64,000 nt of DNA from JAPORK01 sp026710285. GTDB lineage: Bacteria > Pseudomonadota > Gammaproteobacteria > Pseudomonadales > Endozoicomonadaceae. Where the stretch lies: contig OZ241746.1 of the NCBI GenBank assembly GCA_965201045.1, positions 5,394,001 through 5,458,000 of the forward strand, in the 5' to 3' direction. Numbering within the stretch: position 1 is the first letter of the stretch; every line of letters starts with the position of its first letter. The translations under genes were made by a program, and so were the position numbers. Shown here piece after piece: positions 43,801 to 55,400 of the stretch. The notes beneath the pieces were generated by a model. The model had not been told where the DNA came from and made no database searches. It saw only the letters and a list, made by a program, of their open reading frames with translations.

Positions 43801-46388
43801 GTTGAAGGTAATGGATAATTAGTAGCTGGTAATATCCATTGTTTAATTGGTTTGCTAAGTATATTTGCCTTTGAAACTGAGATAACAGAGCGTTTGCCCT
43901 GTCTGTTTTTATGATAACTGATCACACACCTGTCACTGTCATCATAGTGCATCACGGTCATTTCACCATCAGGCAGATGGACTCGGACAATCCTGCCGGT
44001 ATCATCATAATCCGATATGGTATTAAGTGCTTTTGCCATCCCGGACTCACCTATGATATAGCTACTTTGCCGGGCAATACGCCCATACTGATCATAATAG
44101 TTTTTTTGTACCGGCCACCAGCGATCCGGTTGTTGTTTTCCTGTTTTGTCAACGACTTCAGTAAAGCTTTCCAAAACTCTTCCGGCACTGTCAAAAATGG
44201 TTTTTTCCTGAAGTCCATTTACAGCAGTAATGAGTATCTGATTAAGATTTTTAGATGTCGTATAGTCATAGTGGATACTGGCAGCAAAGTCAGTACCTGC
44301 AGAACGTTCTGTTTTTATGAGTCGGTCCCACGGATCATAATAATAAAGGTCGCTATCTTTTTTCTCTGCGTCTGTGACCATCAGAATCTGATTTGTGAAT
44401 AAACTGGTTGTGACATAATAGGATACAATGCATTTACTCTCAGATAATTCAATGGTACTATACATCGTTTTAGTATAACTATCAGGGCTTTTTATATAGT
44501 AATAGTTTTTTCTCACAGCATCAGATGAATCAGTCTTATTTTGCTGACCAGTTAATATAGTCCGCTTTAATAAACCGTACGTTAACAGATTTTGTGGATT
44601 ATCGTAATAATAACGGGTGGTTGTCAGCTGTTGACTACCGGACTTTACTTTTTGTCGATACAGTACAGAGAGATAACCTTTACCATTGTGATTGATTTTT
44701 TTTCGATAATAATTATATGTTGTGACTGGTAATGGTGGATCTGTACTGGCTTTGGTATCAGCAGGATATAGTGTTGTCGATTCCATCAATGCAGAAAAAG
44801 GCCACTCTTTTGAAACAGCCGGGCAGGCAGCATCACCATTTAGTGGGCAATAGTGGTTAACTGTTATACGTTTATAGACGTCTGCTTGCCTGATAACTCT
44901 TCCCTGTGAATCATAATGCGCAGTTGCTACAGTTACAGCAGGTTTATCTGCTGCATCCCCCCATACCCGGGTTATTACTTTTAAAGGCAGGCTATAGGTA
45001 GCAGGTAAATCTGCAAAAGATCTGTTTGCACAGTCATCAGGCTGATCTGTACGACAAAAATAGTAGTGCACTGCGGACAAAATACGCCCGGTCCGATCAC
45101 TGATTTGCTGTTCATCTATCATCAGATGATATTTATTGTAAGTACGAATTTCCCGTATGAGACCATTATCCTGCTCAGTCTGATACGTGTAACTGACTGG
45201 TGCTTCAAACAATATGTCTTTTGGTGCACTATCTGTGATATTCAGTCCGGAATTAAATCCGAGATAATTATGTTCATTTATATTGGTTTTACCATATCGG
45301 TAACGGCTGGTCATCACAGGCTGACCAAAACCCGGGTCTGCTGTTTCTTTAATAACAGCACACAATGCATATGGTTCTGCCATGTTACATGCAGAAACTT
45401 TTATTTCATCACTGCAATTATAGGTAATTCGGTTATTTAATCCTGTTGGATAATCAACACCTGTCATAAAATGTTGAATATAGTGAAAATAAATACCATG
45501 ATGTGTATGGTCATTGAATGAAGGCAGTGTGATACTATATACTTCACTGTTTTTTTTATAAATCAATATTTCAACAGGCTGACCCGTACTTCCCTGGCTA
45601 ATGACTGACACAGCGTTATTGGTTCTGCGTAATTTAATGATATGACCTTCATCATCTCTTATCCATTGCAACAGATGAGTACCGGGCACATAGCTGAAAT
45701 GGACACTCCATCCATCCTGTTGTTCCAACTGCACTTCATAGCCTTCATGGTTAAGTATTTCCCGCAGACCATTGGCATAAGTAATCACAAAGTGTGTATT
45801 GATATCACCCTGAATAAGCATATCATGTAGCTTATGATACAGCGGCCACCAGTGACCATCAGACTGTTTTTTTAAATAAAAGTTTTGTCCAAATGATGTG
45901 GTTAGTTGATGTGTAAATGGATTGAAATGAGTCAGATTCCAGCTCCAGCCTCTTCCCAGTTCATCGGGATTTTCTAAAGCACTGCTGTTATAATTAACTT
46001 GCAGATTAATATCAGGACCATGTCCTAAGTTGCTTAGCATACCTCCTGTTTTTACATAAGCACTGAGAATACCGGTACGTGGATCAACAGTGGTTCCCCA
46101 GCTTTTTTTAAAATTAAATGCGTTTGACCATGGTGATTGTTCACCTGCTCCTATAGATTTTATTAGTCGCTTTTTTTCTGCACCTGCTACAGATTTATTA
46201 TAATCTTCATCTGTTGTTTTATTATGAATAGTCTCCAAATGATAAAAATAATTAGTATTATTGGCTAACTTATTTTTTTGTGTATTAAATGTGACACAAG
46301 ATGAATTTTCTATATAACACAATAATTCATAAATTAATATTAAAAAAAAATATAAATGTTTTATTTTATGTTGAATTACCATTTTCAT
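40836..46388 (-). CDS. RHS repeat protein, copy 2
   Basis: RHS protein of 1850 residues with the same order of parts as copy 1. The mosaic is clear. Around residues 860-1090 it is almost identical to copy 1, but around 560-760 it is almost identical to copy 3 (shared TERSAGTDFAASIHYDYTT). Its tail also follows copy 3 (ESEEVF, PKMLPS, NLEES). Candidate catalytic residues are Cys1695 (INCDTGCILL) and His1789 (IQGYKHMAIL), followed by YQFYTDS. DPAG and DPSG motifs are intact. One substitution in the signal region aside, the N-terminus is that of copy 1. Confidence 0.85.
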   Translation of the reverse strand: MKMVIQHKIKHLYFFLILIYELLCYIENSSCVTFNTQKNKLANNTNYFYHLETIHNKTTDEDYNKSVAGAEKKRLIKSIGAGEQSPWSNAFNFKKSWGTTVDPRTGILSAYVKTGGMLSNLGHGPDINLQVNYNSSALENPDELGRGWSWNLTHFNPFTHQLTTSFGQNFYLKKQSDGHWWPLYHKLHDMLIQGDINTHFVITYANGLREILNHEGYEVQLEQQDGWSVHFSYVPGTHLLQWIRDDEGHIIKLRRTNNAVSVISQGSTGQPVEILIYKKNSEVYSITLPSFNDHTHHGIYFHYIQHFMTGVDYPTGLNNRITYNCSDEIKVSACNMAEPYALCAVIKETADPGFGQPVMTSRYRYGKTNINEHNYLGFNSGLNITDSAPKDILFEAPVSYTYQTEQDNGLIREIRTYNKYHLMIDEQQISDRTGRILSAVHYYFCRTDQPDDCANRSFADLPATYSLPLKVITRVWGDAADKPAVTVATAHYDSQGRVIRQADVYKRITVNHYCPLNGDAACPAVSKEWPFSALMESTTLYPADTKASTDPPLPVTTYNYYRKKINHNGKGYLSVLYRQKVKSGSQQLTTTRYYYDNPQNLLTYGLLKRTILTGQQNKTDSSDAVRKNYYYIKSPDSYTKTMYSTIELSESKCIVSYYVTTSLFTNQILMVTDAEKKDSDLYYYDPWDRLIKTERSAGTDFAASIHYDYTTSKNLNQILITAVNGLQEKTIFDSAGRVLESFTEVVDKTGKQQPDRWWPVQKNYYDQYGRIARQSSYIIGESGMAKALNTISDYDDTGRIVRVHLPDGEMTVMHYDDSDRCVISYHKNRQGKRSVISVSKANILSKPIKQWILPATNYPLPSTRSLCTNSDKRPEARVSVITYDGFGRPITTQDPAGRIMKQYYDSLGRLTDTVDPGGNRAHSVYNLTGQIIQSWVYPASGGHYLLSSSGYNKTGQLIWYAGEDGKHTVYTYTIDGQVATVTTPDRHIFSWQYNLLNLPVNQSIDNKKQWSVCYNPVTLNVQRKIDITGLKTYFYRDDGLIKQLIFTGKNNYLDYKLQWKYDNNQRVISTTDIYGNKTSTQYDWLGRVARVIYQSYQSNHTEALSVPTYDDFSRIKYIDYGSGMHRVLHYDSWGREDQIVDTQRKQLISRWKMTYDISSNIIMLRQTTGNQQFGILHYQYGVLDNLVRMQCQGSSGLPLCPHDTSLTGSKLIQAPVIIRQDYTFTPINRLSSVREILQPTQQRQTVSKITHYYYGDVSVPLRLQSISTVWSQSKPVIQHFIYDHVGNMTVDGQNNHITYNALDEVTQVISSTGKQSNYSYDGSGQEMMEQSLKGVSYLFYRGGTLINEKITSPGQDTHITGYLGAAKTTDGVISEYYENSYKGDISGVFRKNDNQQYSLQQRNIYSPYGMVWHKTTKSLPLYQQTLQEFDGERTDPATGWQFLGNGNRTYNPTQRYFLSEDPAGDGYAFGSNNPVMNTDPSGNSPRWLGEIFKWTGYVSTMGLSALHQRWANITAAVIQAGCTVATLGAAAAGAGSAVLASVVAGTAAIGSIPVIAAAIPANKGLNIAGSIVGIAEMAVSVAAGIGGLLPFAITSESEEVFVCEIPKMLPSRAKNLEESGEGISATASSISASISVQSILIHPPFNPQTAEELFQESSCSFYDKASKTLKLNSLENVINTWVLLRNSPFRENINCDTGCILLSYQMNGEDLYIKNLDKFLSVRKEYVDYSGFLSEEHPYIRALFDILNYARKEKVHFGRTLCRIGNYDSQTLHRIFKHNKSVLIQGYKHMAILEDYSRSNKKLWKVYQFYTDSNNLSIEMKTTHKLATEVFVNPSAFSEKLSFIGYMTIR

Positions 46389-46552
46389 ACCATTTAATAC
46401 ATCATGTGAATACAGAGAGTTTTTAAATAACGATGAAACGAAGATAATAGTTTGCTGTTAAAGAAGATTTCTTGACTTTATGATAAACACAATGCTGTTA
46501 GTATTAGAAAAAGATAAAAAGTTATAACCCTTTATTTCACTCTTTTTGTTTA
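46389..46552 (-). repeat. RHS intergenic spacer, copies 2-3
   Basis: Same length and nearly the same sequence as 40672-40835, showing that gene and spacer were duplicated as one unit of about 5.7 kb. Confidence 0.7.
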
Positions 46553-49500
46553 TTATATAATTCCCAAATAACCAATAAAACTGAGCTTGTTACCGGAAGA
46601 AGAATTTTTAAGTATTTTTGTAGCAAGATCGCGAGTAGTTATCCCGCTTATGTTCAGATTATCACTATCAGCATAAAATTGATAAGCTCTCCATACTATT
46701 TTGGTTCCTCTGCTGAAATAAGGGGGTATCTTCTCTAACATGATCATATGGTCACGCCCCTGAATCAGTGCATATTGATGAGTACAAAAAATCTGGGATA
46801 ACGCTTTAGAATTATAGTCTCCAACATTATACACAGGGTCTTTGTTACCGCGTGAGCCTTTAAATCTAACATGATTTAATATCTTAGCTAAAGCTTCAAT
46901 ATACTCATGATCTGATGAAAAAGATCCACTATAATCAAGATATTTTTCCCGTACAGATAAAAACTTATCCAAATTTTCTATATAAAGATTTCTTCTTGCT
47001 ACGTAATATGCCAGTAAAATACAGCCGGTATCACACTTTATGTTTTCATGGAATACTGAATTACGTAATGACGCCCATGTGTCCACTACATTTTGTAAGC
47101 TATAAAGTATTAACTGTTTGGATAACTTATCATAAAAAAGACGGAATGAGCTCTCAAACACTGCTTGTGCTGTCGTAGGAACATAAATAAGAGGAGGAAT
47201 AAGTTTTGATTGCACAGACATTGATGCAGAACTACCAGAGGCTGTTGCTGAAATATTTTCCTCAGACTCTTCAAGATTTTTCGCTCCTGACGGAAGCATT
47301 TTAGGAATTTCACACCCAAAAACTTCTTCTGATTCACTGGTAACAGCAAAAGGCAATAATCCACCGATTCCGGCTGCAATTGAAACTGCCATCTCTGCTA
47401 CGCCTATAATATTGCCTGCAACATTAAGCCCTTTATTTGCAGGTATTACTGCTGCCACAACAGGAATACTGCCTATAGCAGCCGTACCCGCTACAACACC
47501 TGCCAGAACAGCAAACCCTGCACCGGCAGCTGCGGCTCCCAGGGTGGCAACGGTACATCCCGCCTGTATAACTGCTGCTGTAATATTAGCCCAACGCTGG
47601 TGTAATGCACTCAAACCCATTGTACTGACATAGCCTGTCCATTTAAAAATCTCTCCCAGCCATCTGGGGCTGTTTCCGGACGGATCAGTATTCATGATCG
47701 GGTTATTACTGCCAAAGGCATAGCCATCACCTGCAGGATCTTCACTGAGAAAATAGCGCTGAGTCGAATTATACGTCCGGTTACCGTTACCTAAGAACTG
47801 CCATCCTGTAGCAGGACCTGTTCGCTCACCATTAAACTCCTGTAAAGTTTGCTGGTACAGAGGAAGACTCTTCGTCGTTTTATGCCACACCATACCATAA
47901 GGGCTGTAAATATTACGTTGCTGTAAGCTGTATTGCTGATTGTTATTTTTTCTAAAAATACCGGAAATGTCACCTTTATAACTATTTTCATAATATTCAC
48001 TGACCATTCCGTCTGTGGTTTTAGCCATACCCAGGTAACCGTTAATGTGTGTATCTTGACCCAGACTGGTAATTTTTTCATTGATCAGTGTACCTCCACG
48101 GTAGAATAAATAGCTGACACCTTTCAGACTTTGTTCCATCATTTCCTGTCCGCTACTATCATAGCTGTAATTACTCTGTTTTCCTGTGGATGAAATCACC
48201 TGGGTGACTTCATTCAATGCATTATAAGTGATGTGATTATTTTGTCCGTCCACTGTCATATTACCAATATCATCATGAGTAAAATAATGTATAACCGGTT
48301 TGCTTTGACTCCATGCAGTACTGATGCTTTGAAGACGTAAAGGTACTGATACATCACCATAGTGATAGCTAGTTACTTTACTGATTGTTTGCTGCTGTTG
48401 TGTTGGTTGCAATATCTCCCGGACACTGGAGAGTCGGTTAAGTGGTGTAAAAGTATAATCCTGATGAATAATGACGGGTGCCTGTAGCAGTTTTGAGCCA
48501 GTAAGCGATGTGTCATGCGGACATAAAGGTAAACCAGATGAACCCTGACACTGCATACTGACAAGATTATCCAGTACATCATATTGATAATGTAGTATAC
48601 CAGATTGCTGATTTCCTGTTGTTTGATTGAGCATGATAATATTACTGCTGATATCATAAGTCATTTTCCATTGTGATATTAGCTGCTTTCTCTGAGTATC
48701 GGCTATCTGATCTTCCCTTCCCAATGAATCATAATGAAGTACACGATGCATACCACTACCATAATCAATGTATTTAATGCGGGAAAAATCATCATAAGTG
48801 GGCACCGATAGCATTTCAGTGTGATTACTCTGATATGATTGATAAGTAACACGGGCAACACGTCCCAGCCAGTCATACTGAGTATTTATTTTATTATCGG
48901 AAATATCTGTCGTACTTATAACACGCTGGTTGTTATCATACTTCCATTGAAGCTTATAATCAGAATAACTGTTTTTCCCTGTAAAGATTAATCGTTTGAT
49001 TAGTCCATCATCTCTGTAGAAATAAATTTTAGTACCTGTAATATCTATTTTTCTTTGTACGCTTAAAGTAACAGGATTATAACAAATAGACCATTGTTCT
49101 TTATTATTTATTGATTGACTAACAGGGAGATTTAAAAGGTTATATTGCCAGGAAAAAATATACCGGTTCGGTGTGGTAACTGTAGCAACTTGTCCATCAA
49201 CCGTATAAGTATAAACAGTACGTTTTCCATCTTCTCCTGCATGCCAAATCAGTTGCCCTGCTTTATTATAGTCAGAAGATGATAACAGGTAGTGCCCCCC
49301 TGAAACTGGATACACCCAGGATTGTATAACCTGTCTCGTCAGATTATACACTGCATGTACCTGGTTTCCTACCGGGTCGATGGTATCGGTTAAGCGTCCC
49401 AATGGATCGTAATGCTGCTTTACAATTCTTCCGGCAGGATCTTGTGCTGTAATCTGTCGTCCAAACCCATCATAAGTGATTACTGAAACTCTTGCTTCAG

Positions 49501-52111
49501 GTCGTTTGTCTGTGTTAATACATAGCGATCTTGTTGAAGGTAATGGATAATTAGTAGCTGGTAATATCCATTGTTTAATTGGTTTGCTAAGTATATTTGC
49601 CTTTGAAACTGAGATAACAGAGCGTTTGCCCTGTCTGTTTTTATGATAACTGATCACACACCTGTCACTGTCATCATAGCGCATCACGGTCATTTCACCA
49701 TCAGGCAGATGGACCCGGACAACCCTGCCGGTATCATCATAATCCGATATGGTATTAAGTGCTTTTGCCATCCCGGACTCACCTATGATATAGCTACTTT
49801 GCCGGACAATACGCCCATACTGATCATAATAGTTTTTTTGTACCGGCCACCAACGATCCGGTTGCTGTTTTCCTGTTTTGTCAACGACTTCAGTAAAGCT
49901 TTCCAAAACTCTTCCGGTACTGTCAAAAATGGTTTTTTCCTGAAATCCATTTACAGCAGTAATGAGTATCTGATTAAGATTTTTAAATGTCGTATAGTCA
50001 TAGTGAATACTGGCAGCAAAGTCAGTACCTGCAGAACGTTCTGTTTTTATGAGTCGGTCCCACGGATCATAATAATAAATATCACTGTCTTTTTTCTCTG
50101 CATCTGTTATCATCAGGACCTGATTTGTGAATAAACTGGTTGTGACATAATAGGATACAATGCATTTACTCTCAGATAATTCAATGGTACTATACATCGT
50201 TTTAGTATAACTATCAGGGCTTTTTATATAATAATAGTTTTTGCTCACAGCATCAGATGAATCAGCCTTATTTTGCTGACCAGTTAATATAGCCCGCTTT
50301 AATAAACCGTACGTTAACAGATCTTGCGGATTATTGTAATAATAACGGGTGGTTGTCAGCTGTTGATTACCGGACTTTACTTTTTGGCGATACAGTACAG
50401 AGATATAACCTTTACCATTGTGATTGATTTTTTTTTGATAATAATTATATGTTGTGACTGGTAATGGTGGATCTGTACTGGTTTTGGTATCATCTGGATA
50501 CAGTGTTGTCGATTCCACCAGTGCAGAAAAAGGCCACTCCTTTGAAACAGCCGGGCAGGCAACATCACCATTTAGCGGGCAATAATGATTAACCGTTATA
50601 CGTTTGTAAACATCTGTTTGCCTGATAACCCTTCCCTGTGAATCATAATGCATAGTTGTTGTAGTTACAGCAGGTTTATCTGCTGCATCCCCCCACACTC
50701 GGGTTATTACTTTTAAAGGCAGGCTATAGGTAGCAGGTAAATCTGCAAAAGAACTATTTGCACAGCCATCAGGCTGATCTGTACGACAAAAATAGTAGTG
50801 CACTGCAGACAAAATATGTCCGGTTCGATAATTGATCTGCTGTTCATCTGTCATCAGATGATATTTATTGTAAGTACGAATTTCCTGTATAAGACCATTA
50901 TCCTGCTCAGTCTGATACGTGTAACTGACCGGTGCTTCAAACAATAGGTCTTTTGATGCACTATCGGTGATATTCAGTCCTGAATTAAAACCAAGATAAT
51001 TATGTTCATTTATATTTATTTTACCATATTGGAAGCGGGTGATCATCACAGGCTGACCAAAACCCGGGTCTGCTGTTTCTTCAATAACGGCACACAGTGC
51101 ATGTGGTGCTGCTGTGTTATATGCAGAGACTTTTATTTCATCACTGCAATTATAAGTAATTCGGCTGGTTAATCCTGTTGGATAATCAACACCTGTCATA
51201 AAATGTTGTATATAGTGAAAATAAATACCATGATAGGTATGGTCATTAAATGAAGGCAATGTGATACTATGCACTTCACTGTTTTTTTTATAAATCAATA
51301 TTTCAACAGGCTGCCCCGTACTTCCCCGGCTAATGACTGACACAGCGTTATTGGTTCTGCGTAATTTAATGATATGACCTTCATCATCTCTTATCCATTG
51401 CAACAGATGAGTACCGGGAACATAGCTGAAATGGACACTCCACCCATCCTGCTGTTCCAAACACATTTCATAGCCTTCATGGTTAAGTGTTTCTCGCAGA
51501 CCATTGGCATAAGTAATTACAAAATGTGTGCTGGCATCTCCCTGAATAAACATATCACGCAATTTATGATACAGCGGTAACCAGTGACCATTAAATTGTT
51601 TTTTTAAATAAAAGTTTTGTCCAAATGATGTAGTCAGTTGATGTGTAAATGGATTAAAATGAGTCAGATTCCAGCTCCAGCCTCTTCCCAGTCCATCGGG
51701 ATTTGCTAAAGCACTACTACTATAATTAATTTCCAGGTTAATATCAGGACCATGCCCTAAGTTGCTTAGCATACTTCCTGTTTTTACATAAGCACTGAGA
51801 ATACCGGTACGCGGATCAACAGTGGTTCCCCAGACTTTGTTAAAATTAAATGCGTTTGACCATGGTTCTTGTTCACCATACCCTAAAGAATTAACTGGCT
51901 GTTTTTTTTCTGTATTTGATACAGGTTCATAATATTTATTATTTGTCGTTTTATTTTTAACATAACCTAAATGATAAAAACGATTACTGTATTTATGATT
52001 TAATTTATTTTTTTGTATATCAGATACTGCACAAAATAAATTTCCTGCATAATATAATATTGCATAAATCAACATTAATAAAAAACACTGCCTTTTATAT
52101 TGAATTAACAT
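46553..52111 (-). CDS. RHS repeat protein, copy 3
   Basis: RHS protein of 1852 residues. Its N-terminal 70 residues belong to a second type shared with copy 4 (MLIQYKRQ start, YAGNLFC, NKLNHKY), unlike copies 1, 2 and 5. Otherwise it has the same shell, DPAG/DPSG pair and hydrophobic stretch. The tail is of the copy 2 type, with Cys1693 (IKCDTGCILL) and His1788 (IQGRDHMIML), then YQFYADS. The insert between Cys and His is the longest of the array (95 residues). Confidence 0.85.
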   Translation of the reverse strand: MLIQYKRQCFLLMLIYAILYYAGNLFCAVSDIQKNKLNHKYSNRFYHLGYVKNKTTNNKYYEPVSNTEKKQPVNSLGYGEQEPWSNAFNFNKVWGTTVDPRTGILSAYVKTGSMLSNLGHGPDINLEINYSSSALANPDGLGRGWSWNLTHFNPFTHQLTTSFGQNFYLKKQFNGHWLPLYHKLRDMFIQGDASTHFVITYANGLRETLNHEGYEMCLEQQDGWSVHFSYVPGTHLLQWIRDDEGHIIKLRRTNNAVSVISRGSTGQPVEILIYKKNSEVHSITLPSFNDHTYHGIYFHYIQHFMTGVDYPTGLTSRITYNCSDEIKVSAYNTAAPHALCAVIEETADPGFGQPVMITRFQYGKININEHNYLGFNSGLNITDSASKDLLFEAPVSYTYQTEQDNGLIQEIRTYNKYHLMTDEQQINYRTGHILSAVHYYFCRTDQPDGCANSSFADLPATYSLPLKVITRVWGDAADKPAVTTTTMHYDSQGRVIRQTDVYKRITVNHYCPLNGDVACPAVSKEWPFSALVESTTLYPDDTKTSTDPPLPVTTYNYYQKKINHNGKGYISVLYRQKVKSGNQQLTTTRYYYNNPQDLLTYGLLKRAILTGQQNKADSSDAVSKNYYYIKSPDSYTKTMYSTIELSESKCIVSYYVTTSLFTNQVLMITDAEKKDSDIYYYDPWDRLIKTERSAGTDFAASIHYDYTTFKNLNQILITAVNGFQEKTIFDSTGRVLESFTEVVDKTGKQQPDRWWPVQKNYYDQYGRIVRQSSYIIGESGMAKALNTISDYDDTGRVVRVHLPDGEMTVMRYDDSDRCVISYHKNRQGKRSVISVSKANILSKPIKQWILPATNYPLPSTRSLCINTDKRPEARVSVITYDGFGRQITAQDPAGRIVKQHYDPLGRLTDTIDPVGNQVHAVYNLTRQVIQSWVYPVSGGHYLLSSSDYNKAGQLIWHAGEDGKRTVYTYTVDGQVATVTTPNRYIFSWQYNLLNLPVSQSINNKEQWSICYNPVTLSVQRKIDITGTKIYFYRDDGLIKRLIFTGKNSYSDYKLQWKYDNNQRVISTTDISDNKINTQYDWLGRVARVTYQSYQSNHTEMLSVPTYDDFSRIKYIDYGSGMHRVLHYDSLGREDQIADTQRKQLISQWKMTYDISSNIIMLNQTTGNQQSGILHYQYDVLDNLVSMQCQGSSGLPLCPHDTSLTGSKLLQAPVIIHQDYTFTPLNRLSSVREILQPTQQQQTISKVTSYHYGDVSVPLRLQSISTAWSQSKPVIHYFTHDDIGNMTVDGQNNHITYNALNEVTQVISSTGKQSNYSYDSSGQEMMEQSLKGVSYLFYRGGTLINEKITSLGQDTHINGYLGMAKTTDGMVSEYYENSYKGDISGIFRKNNNQQYSLQQRNIYSPYGMVWHKTTKSLPLYQQTLQEFNGERTGPATGWQFLGNGNRTYNSTQRYFLSEDPAGDGYAFGSNNPIMNTDPSGNSPRWLGEIFKWTGYVSTMGLSALHQRWANITAAVIQAGCTVATLGAAAAGAGFAVLAGVVAGTAAIGSIPVVAAVIPANKGLNVAGNIIGVAEMAVSIAAGIGGLLPFAVTSESEEVFGCEIPKMLPSGAKNLEESEENISATASGSSASMSVQSKLIPPLIYVPTTAQAVFESSFRLFYDKLSKQLILYSLQNVVDTWASLRNSVFHENIKCDTGCILLAYYVARRNLYIENLDKFLSVREKYLDYSGSFSSDHEYIEALAKILNHVRFKGSRGNKDPVYNVGDYNSKALSQIFCTHQYALIQGRDHMIMLEKIPPYFSRGTKIVWRAYQFYADSDNLNISGITTRDLATKILKNSSSGNKLSFIGYLGII

Positions 52112-52422
52112 TTTATATGAATTAGTGACTATTTTGAAGAAATAAAAAAAGATGATAATTTATTTTAAATCATATACTTTGGTTTAAAATAAATATAGCG
52201 CTGCTTAAAAAATATAAATATATCAATTAGATAGTTGCTATACTGGCAATAAAATTCATTATTTATAAATCACAGATACTCTTTAATTATCAGCTGAAAT
52301 GTTTATGCTCTACAAGTTATTTCCTTATCTTTTAATTTGCGTAAATACTCTTTATATAGTAAAAATTAATTGTACCTTCATAAAACTGAAACAGATGACT
52401 TCCAACCTGTAGTCTGTTGCTT
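52112..52422 (-). repeat. RHS intergenic spacer, copies 3-4
   Basis: 311 AT-rich bases of the second spacer type, similar to 57970-58240 (TTAGTGACTATTTTGAAGAA, then GGTTTAAAATAAA). No ORF large enough for an immunity protein is present. Confidence 0.65.
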
Positions 52423-55400
52423 TTAAGTTTTTTTCACATTTAAAACCCCATAACCAACAAACCTGAATTTTTTCTGTCCGGGATAAGGAAATATCTCGTT
52501 GGCAAGAGTATCAGCATTAACCACCATCAGTTTTAGTTCATTGCTATTAAAATAGAACTGATAAACAATAAATAATCGATTATTGTCTGCATCCAAATTT
52601 CCTATCTCCAATATGGCCATGTGGTTACAACCCTGAACCACTACATACTTATGAAAAGCAAAAGCAAACTTCAAATGACTAATATCATAACATGCAACCT
52701 CATATGGGAAAATTAATGTTTTACTCAATATCTTAGATATAGCCTGTATTAAAGGATGTTTTAATGAAATCGGTCCGGAATACGCAAAATATGTTCGTTG
52801 TACACATAAAAATTCATCCAGGTCCTTTTTATACAGTGTTTCTCCGGTTAACATATGTGCCAGTAAAATAGTACCGGTATCACAGCCTATATTGTGATCG
52901 TATGTTACGCTTCGCAATAAAGCCCACACCCTGGTAACATCATGCAGGCTGTCCATTTTGAACATTGGAGGGACTTTATCACCATAAGCATAAGTATAAC
53001 CAGGACGAGAACTAGGACTAGAAAAGAATGAAGGTTTAATTGATGTTGTTTCGGTTGTCTCATCATCAGTAAGTGATTCTGTTACCGGGATGTACTTTAT
53101 TATTGGTCCGGAACCACCTGTATCTATTGTTATAGGATCTTCATTCTCTCTAAGCTTTATTCGAAGCATCTTAGGAGCAGTAAATATCGGAATTTCTTCT
53201 TCACCTGTAACAGCAAAAGGCAATAAGCTGGTTACCCCTACTGCAGTTGCAACTGCCATTTCTGCTATACCTGTAATATTACCTGCAATATTAAGCCCTT
53301 TATTTGCAGGTATTGCTGCTGCCACAACAGGAATGCTGCTGATAGCAGCCGTACCTGCCACAACACCAGCCAGAGCAGCTATTCCGGCACCAGCAGCTAA
53401 GGCTCCCATAGTAGCAACGATACATCCTGCCTGCATAACTGCTGCGGTAATATTAGCCCAGCGCTGGTGTAGTGCACTTAAACCTATTGTACTGACATAA
53501 CCCGCCCATTTAAAAACCTCTCCCAGCCACCTGGGACTGTTTCCGGACGGATCAGTATTCATTATCGGATTGTTACTGCCAAACGCATAACCATCACCAG
53601 CAGGATCTTCACTGAGAAAATAGTGCTGAGTTGGATTATACGTCCGGTTTCCATTACCTAAAAACTGCCATCCTGTAGCAGGGTCTGTTCGCTCACCATC
53701 AAACGCTTGTAAAGTTTGCTGGTACAGAGGAAGAGTCTTTGTCGTTTTATGCCACACCATACCATAGGGGCTGTAAATATTGTGTTGCTGAAAGCTGTAT
53801 TGTTGATTATTATTTTTTCTGAAAATACCAGAAATATCACCCTTATAACTACTTTCATAATATTCATTAATGATTCCGTCTGTGGTTTTAGCCACACCCA
53901 AATAACCGGTAATGTGTGTATCCTGATCAGGACTGGTAATTTTTTCATTTATAAGTACACCGCCACAGTAGAACAAATAGCTGATACCTTGCACACTTTT
54001 TTCTATCACCTTTTGTCCACTCCCATCATATTTGTAATTACTCTGTTTTCCTGTTGATAAAATAACCTGGGTAACTTCATTCAATGAATTATAAGTAATG
54101 TGATTATTTTGCCCGTCCACTGTCATATTACCAACATCATCATAAGTAAAATAATGTATGACTGGTTTGCTTTTGTTCCATGCAGTATTGATACTTTTAA
54201 GACGCAGAGGTACTGATACATCGCCATAATGATAACTGGTTAATTTACTGATTGTTTGCTGTTGTTGTACCGGTTGTAATTTTTCCCTAATACTTGCGAG
54301 TCGGTTAAGTGATGTAAAAGTGTAATCTTGACGAGTAATGATCGGTGCCTGTATCATTTTTGAATCGGTAAGCGATGTATCATGTGGACATAAAGGTAAA
54401 CCAGAGGAACCCTGACACTGCATGCTTACCAGATTATCCAACACATCATACTTATAATGCAGTATACCTGATTGCTGATTTTCTGTTATTTGGTGGAGCA
54501 GAATAATATTACCACTGATATCATAAGTTATTTTATCTTGTGATATTAGCTGTTTTCCCTGGATATCAGTTATCTGGTCTTTCTTTTCCCACGAATTATA
54601 ATGAAATATACGATGCATACCACTGCCATAATGAATATATTTTATACGAGAAAAATTATCATAAGCAGGTATAAATAATGTATTAATATGATGACTTTGA
54701 TAGGATTGATAAGTAACACGAATAATACGTCCCAGCCAGTCATATTGCATATTTTTTTTATTACCAGAAATATCAGTAACACTTACAATACGTCGATTAT
54801 TATCATATTCCCATTGTAGTTTATAATCAGGATAACTATTTCTTCCTTTAAAGGTTAACTGTTTGGTTAACCCATCATCTCTGTAAAAGTAGTTTTTAAT
54901 ACCTGTAATATCTTCTTTTCTTTGTACGTTTAAAGTAACAGGATCATAATAAATAAACCACTGTTGTTTATTATCTTCCAGGTATCTTACAGGAAGATTC
55001 AAAAAATTATATTTCCATGAAAAAACATGCCGGTTAGGTGTAGTAACAGTAGCAACCTGACCATCGACAGTATAAGTATAAATAGTACGTCTTCCATCTT
55101 CTCCTGCATGCCAGATTAGTTGTCCTGCTTTGTTATAGTGAGAAGATGATAACAGGTAGCTTCCTCCTGAAGCAGGATATACCCAGGATTGTATAACCTG
55201 TCCAGTTAGATTATATACGGAATGTATTCGGTCTCCCACGGGATCAAAGGTATCGGTCAATCGCCCCAATGGATCATAATGCTGCTTTACAATTCTGCCA
55301 GCAGGATCCTGTGCTGCAACCTGTCTTCCAAATCCATCATAAGTGATTACAGAGACTTGTGCTTCAGGTCGTTTATCACTGTTAATACACAGAGACCTTG

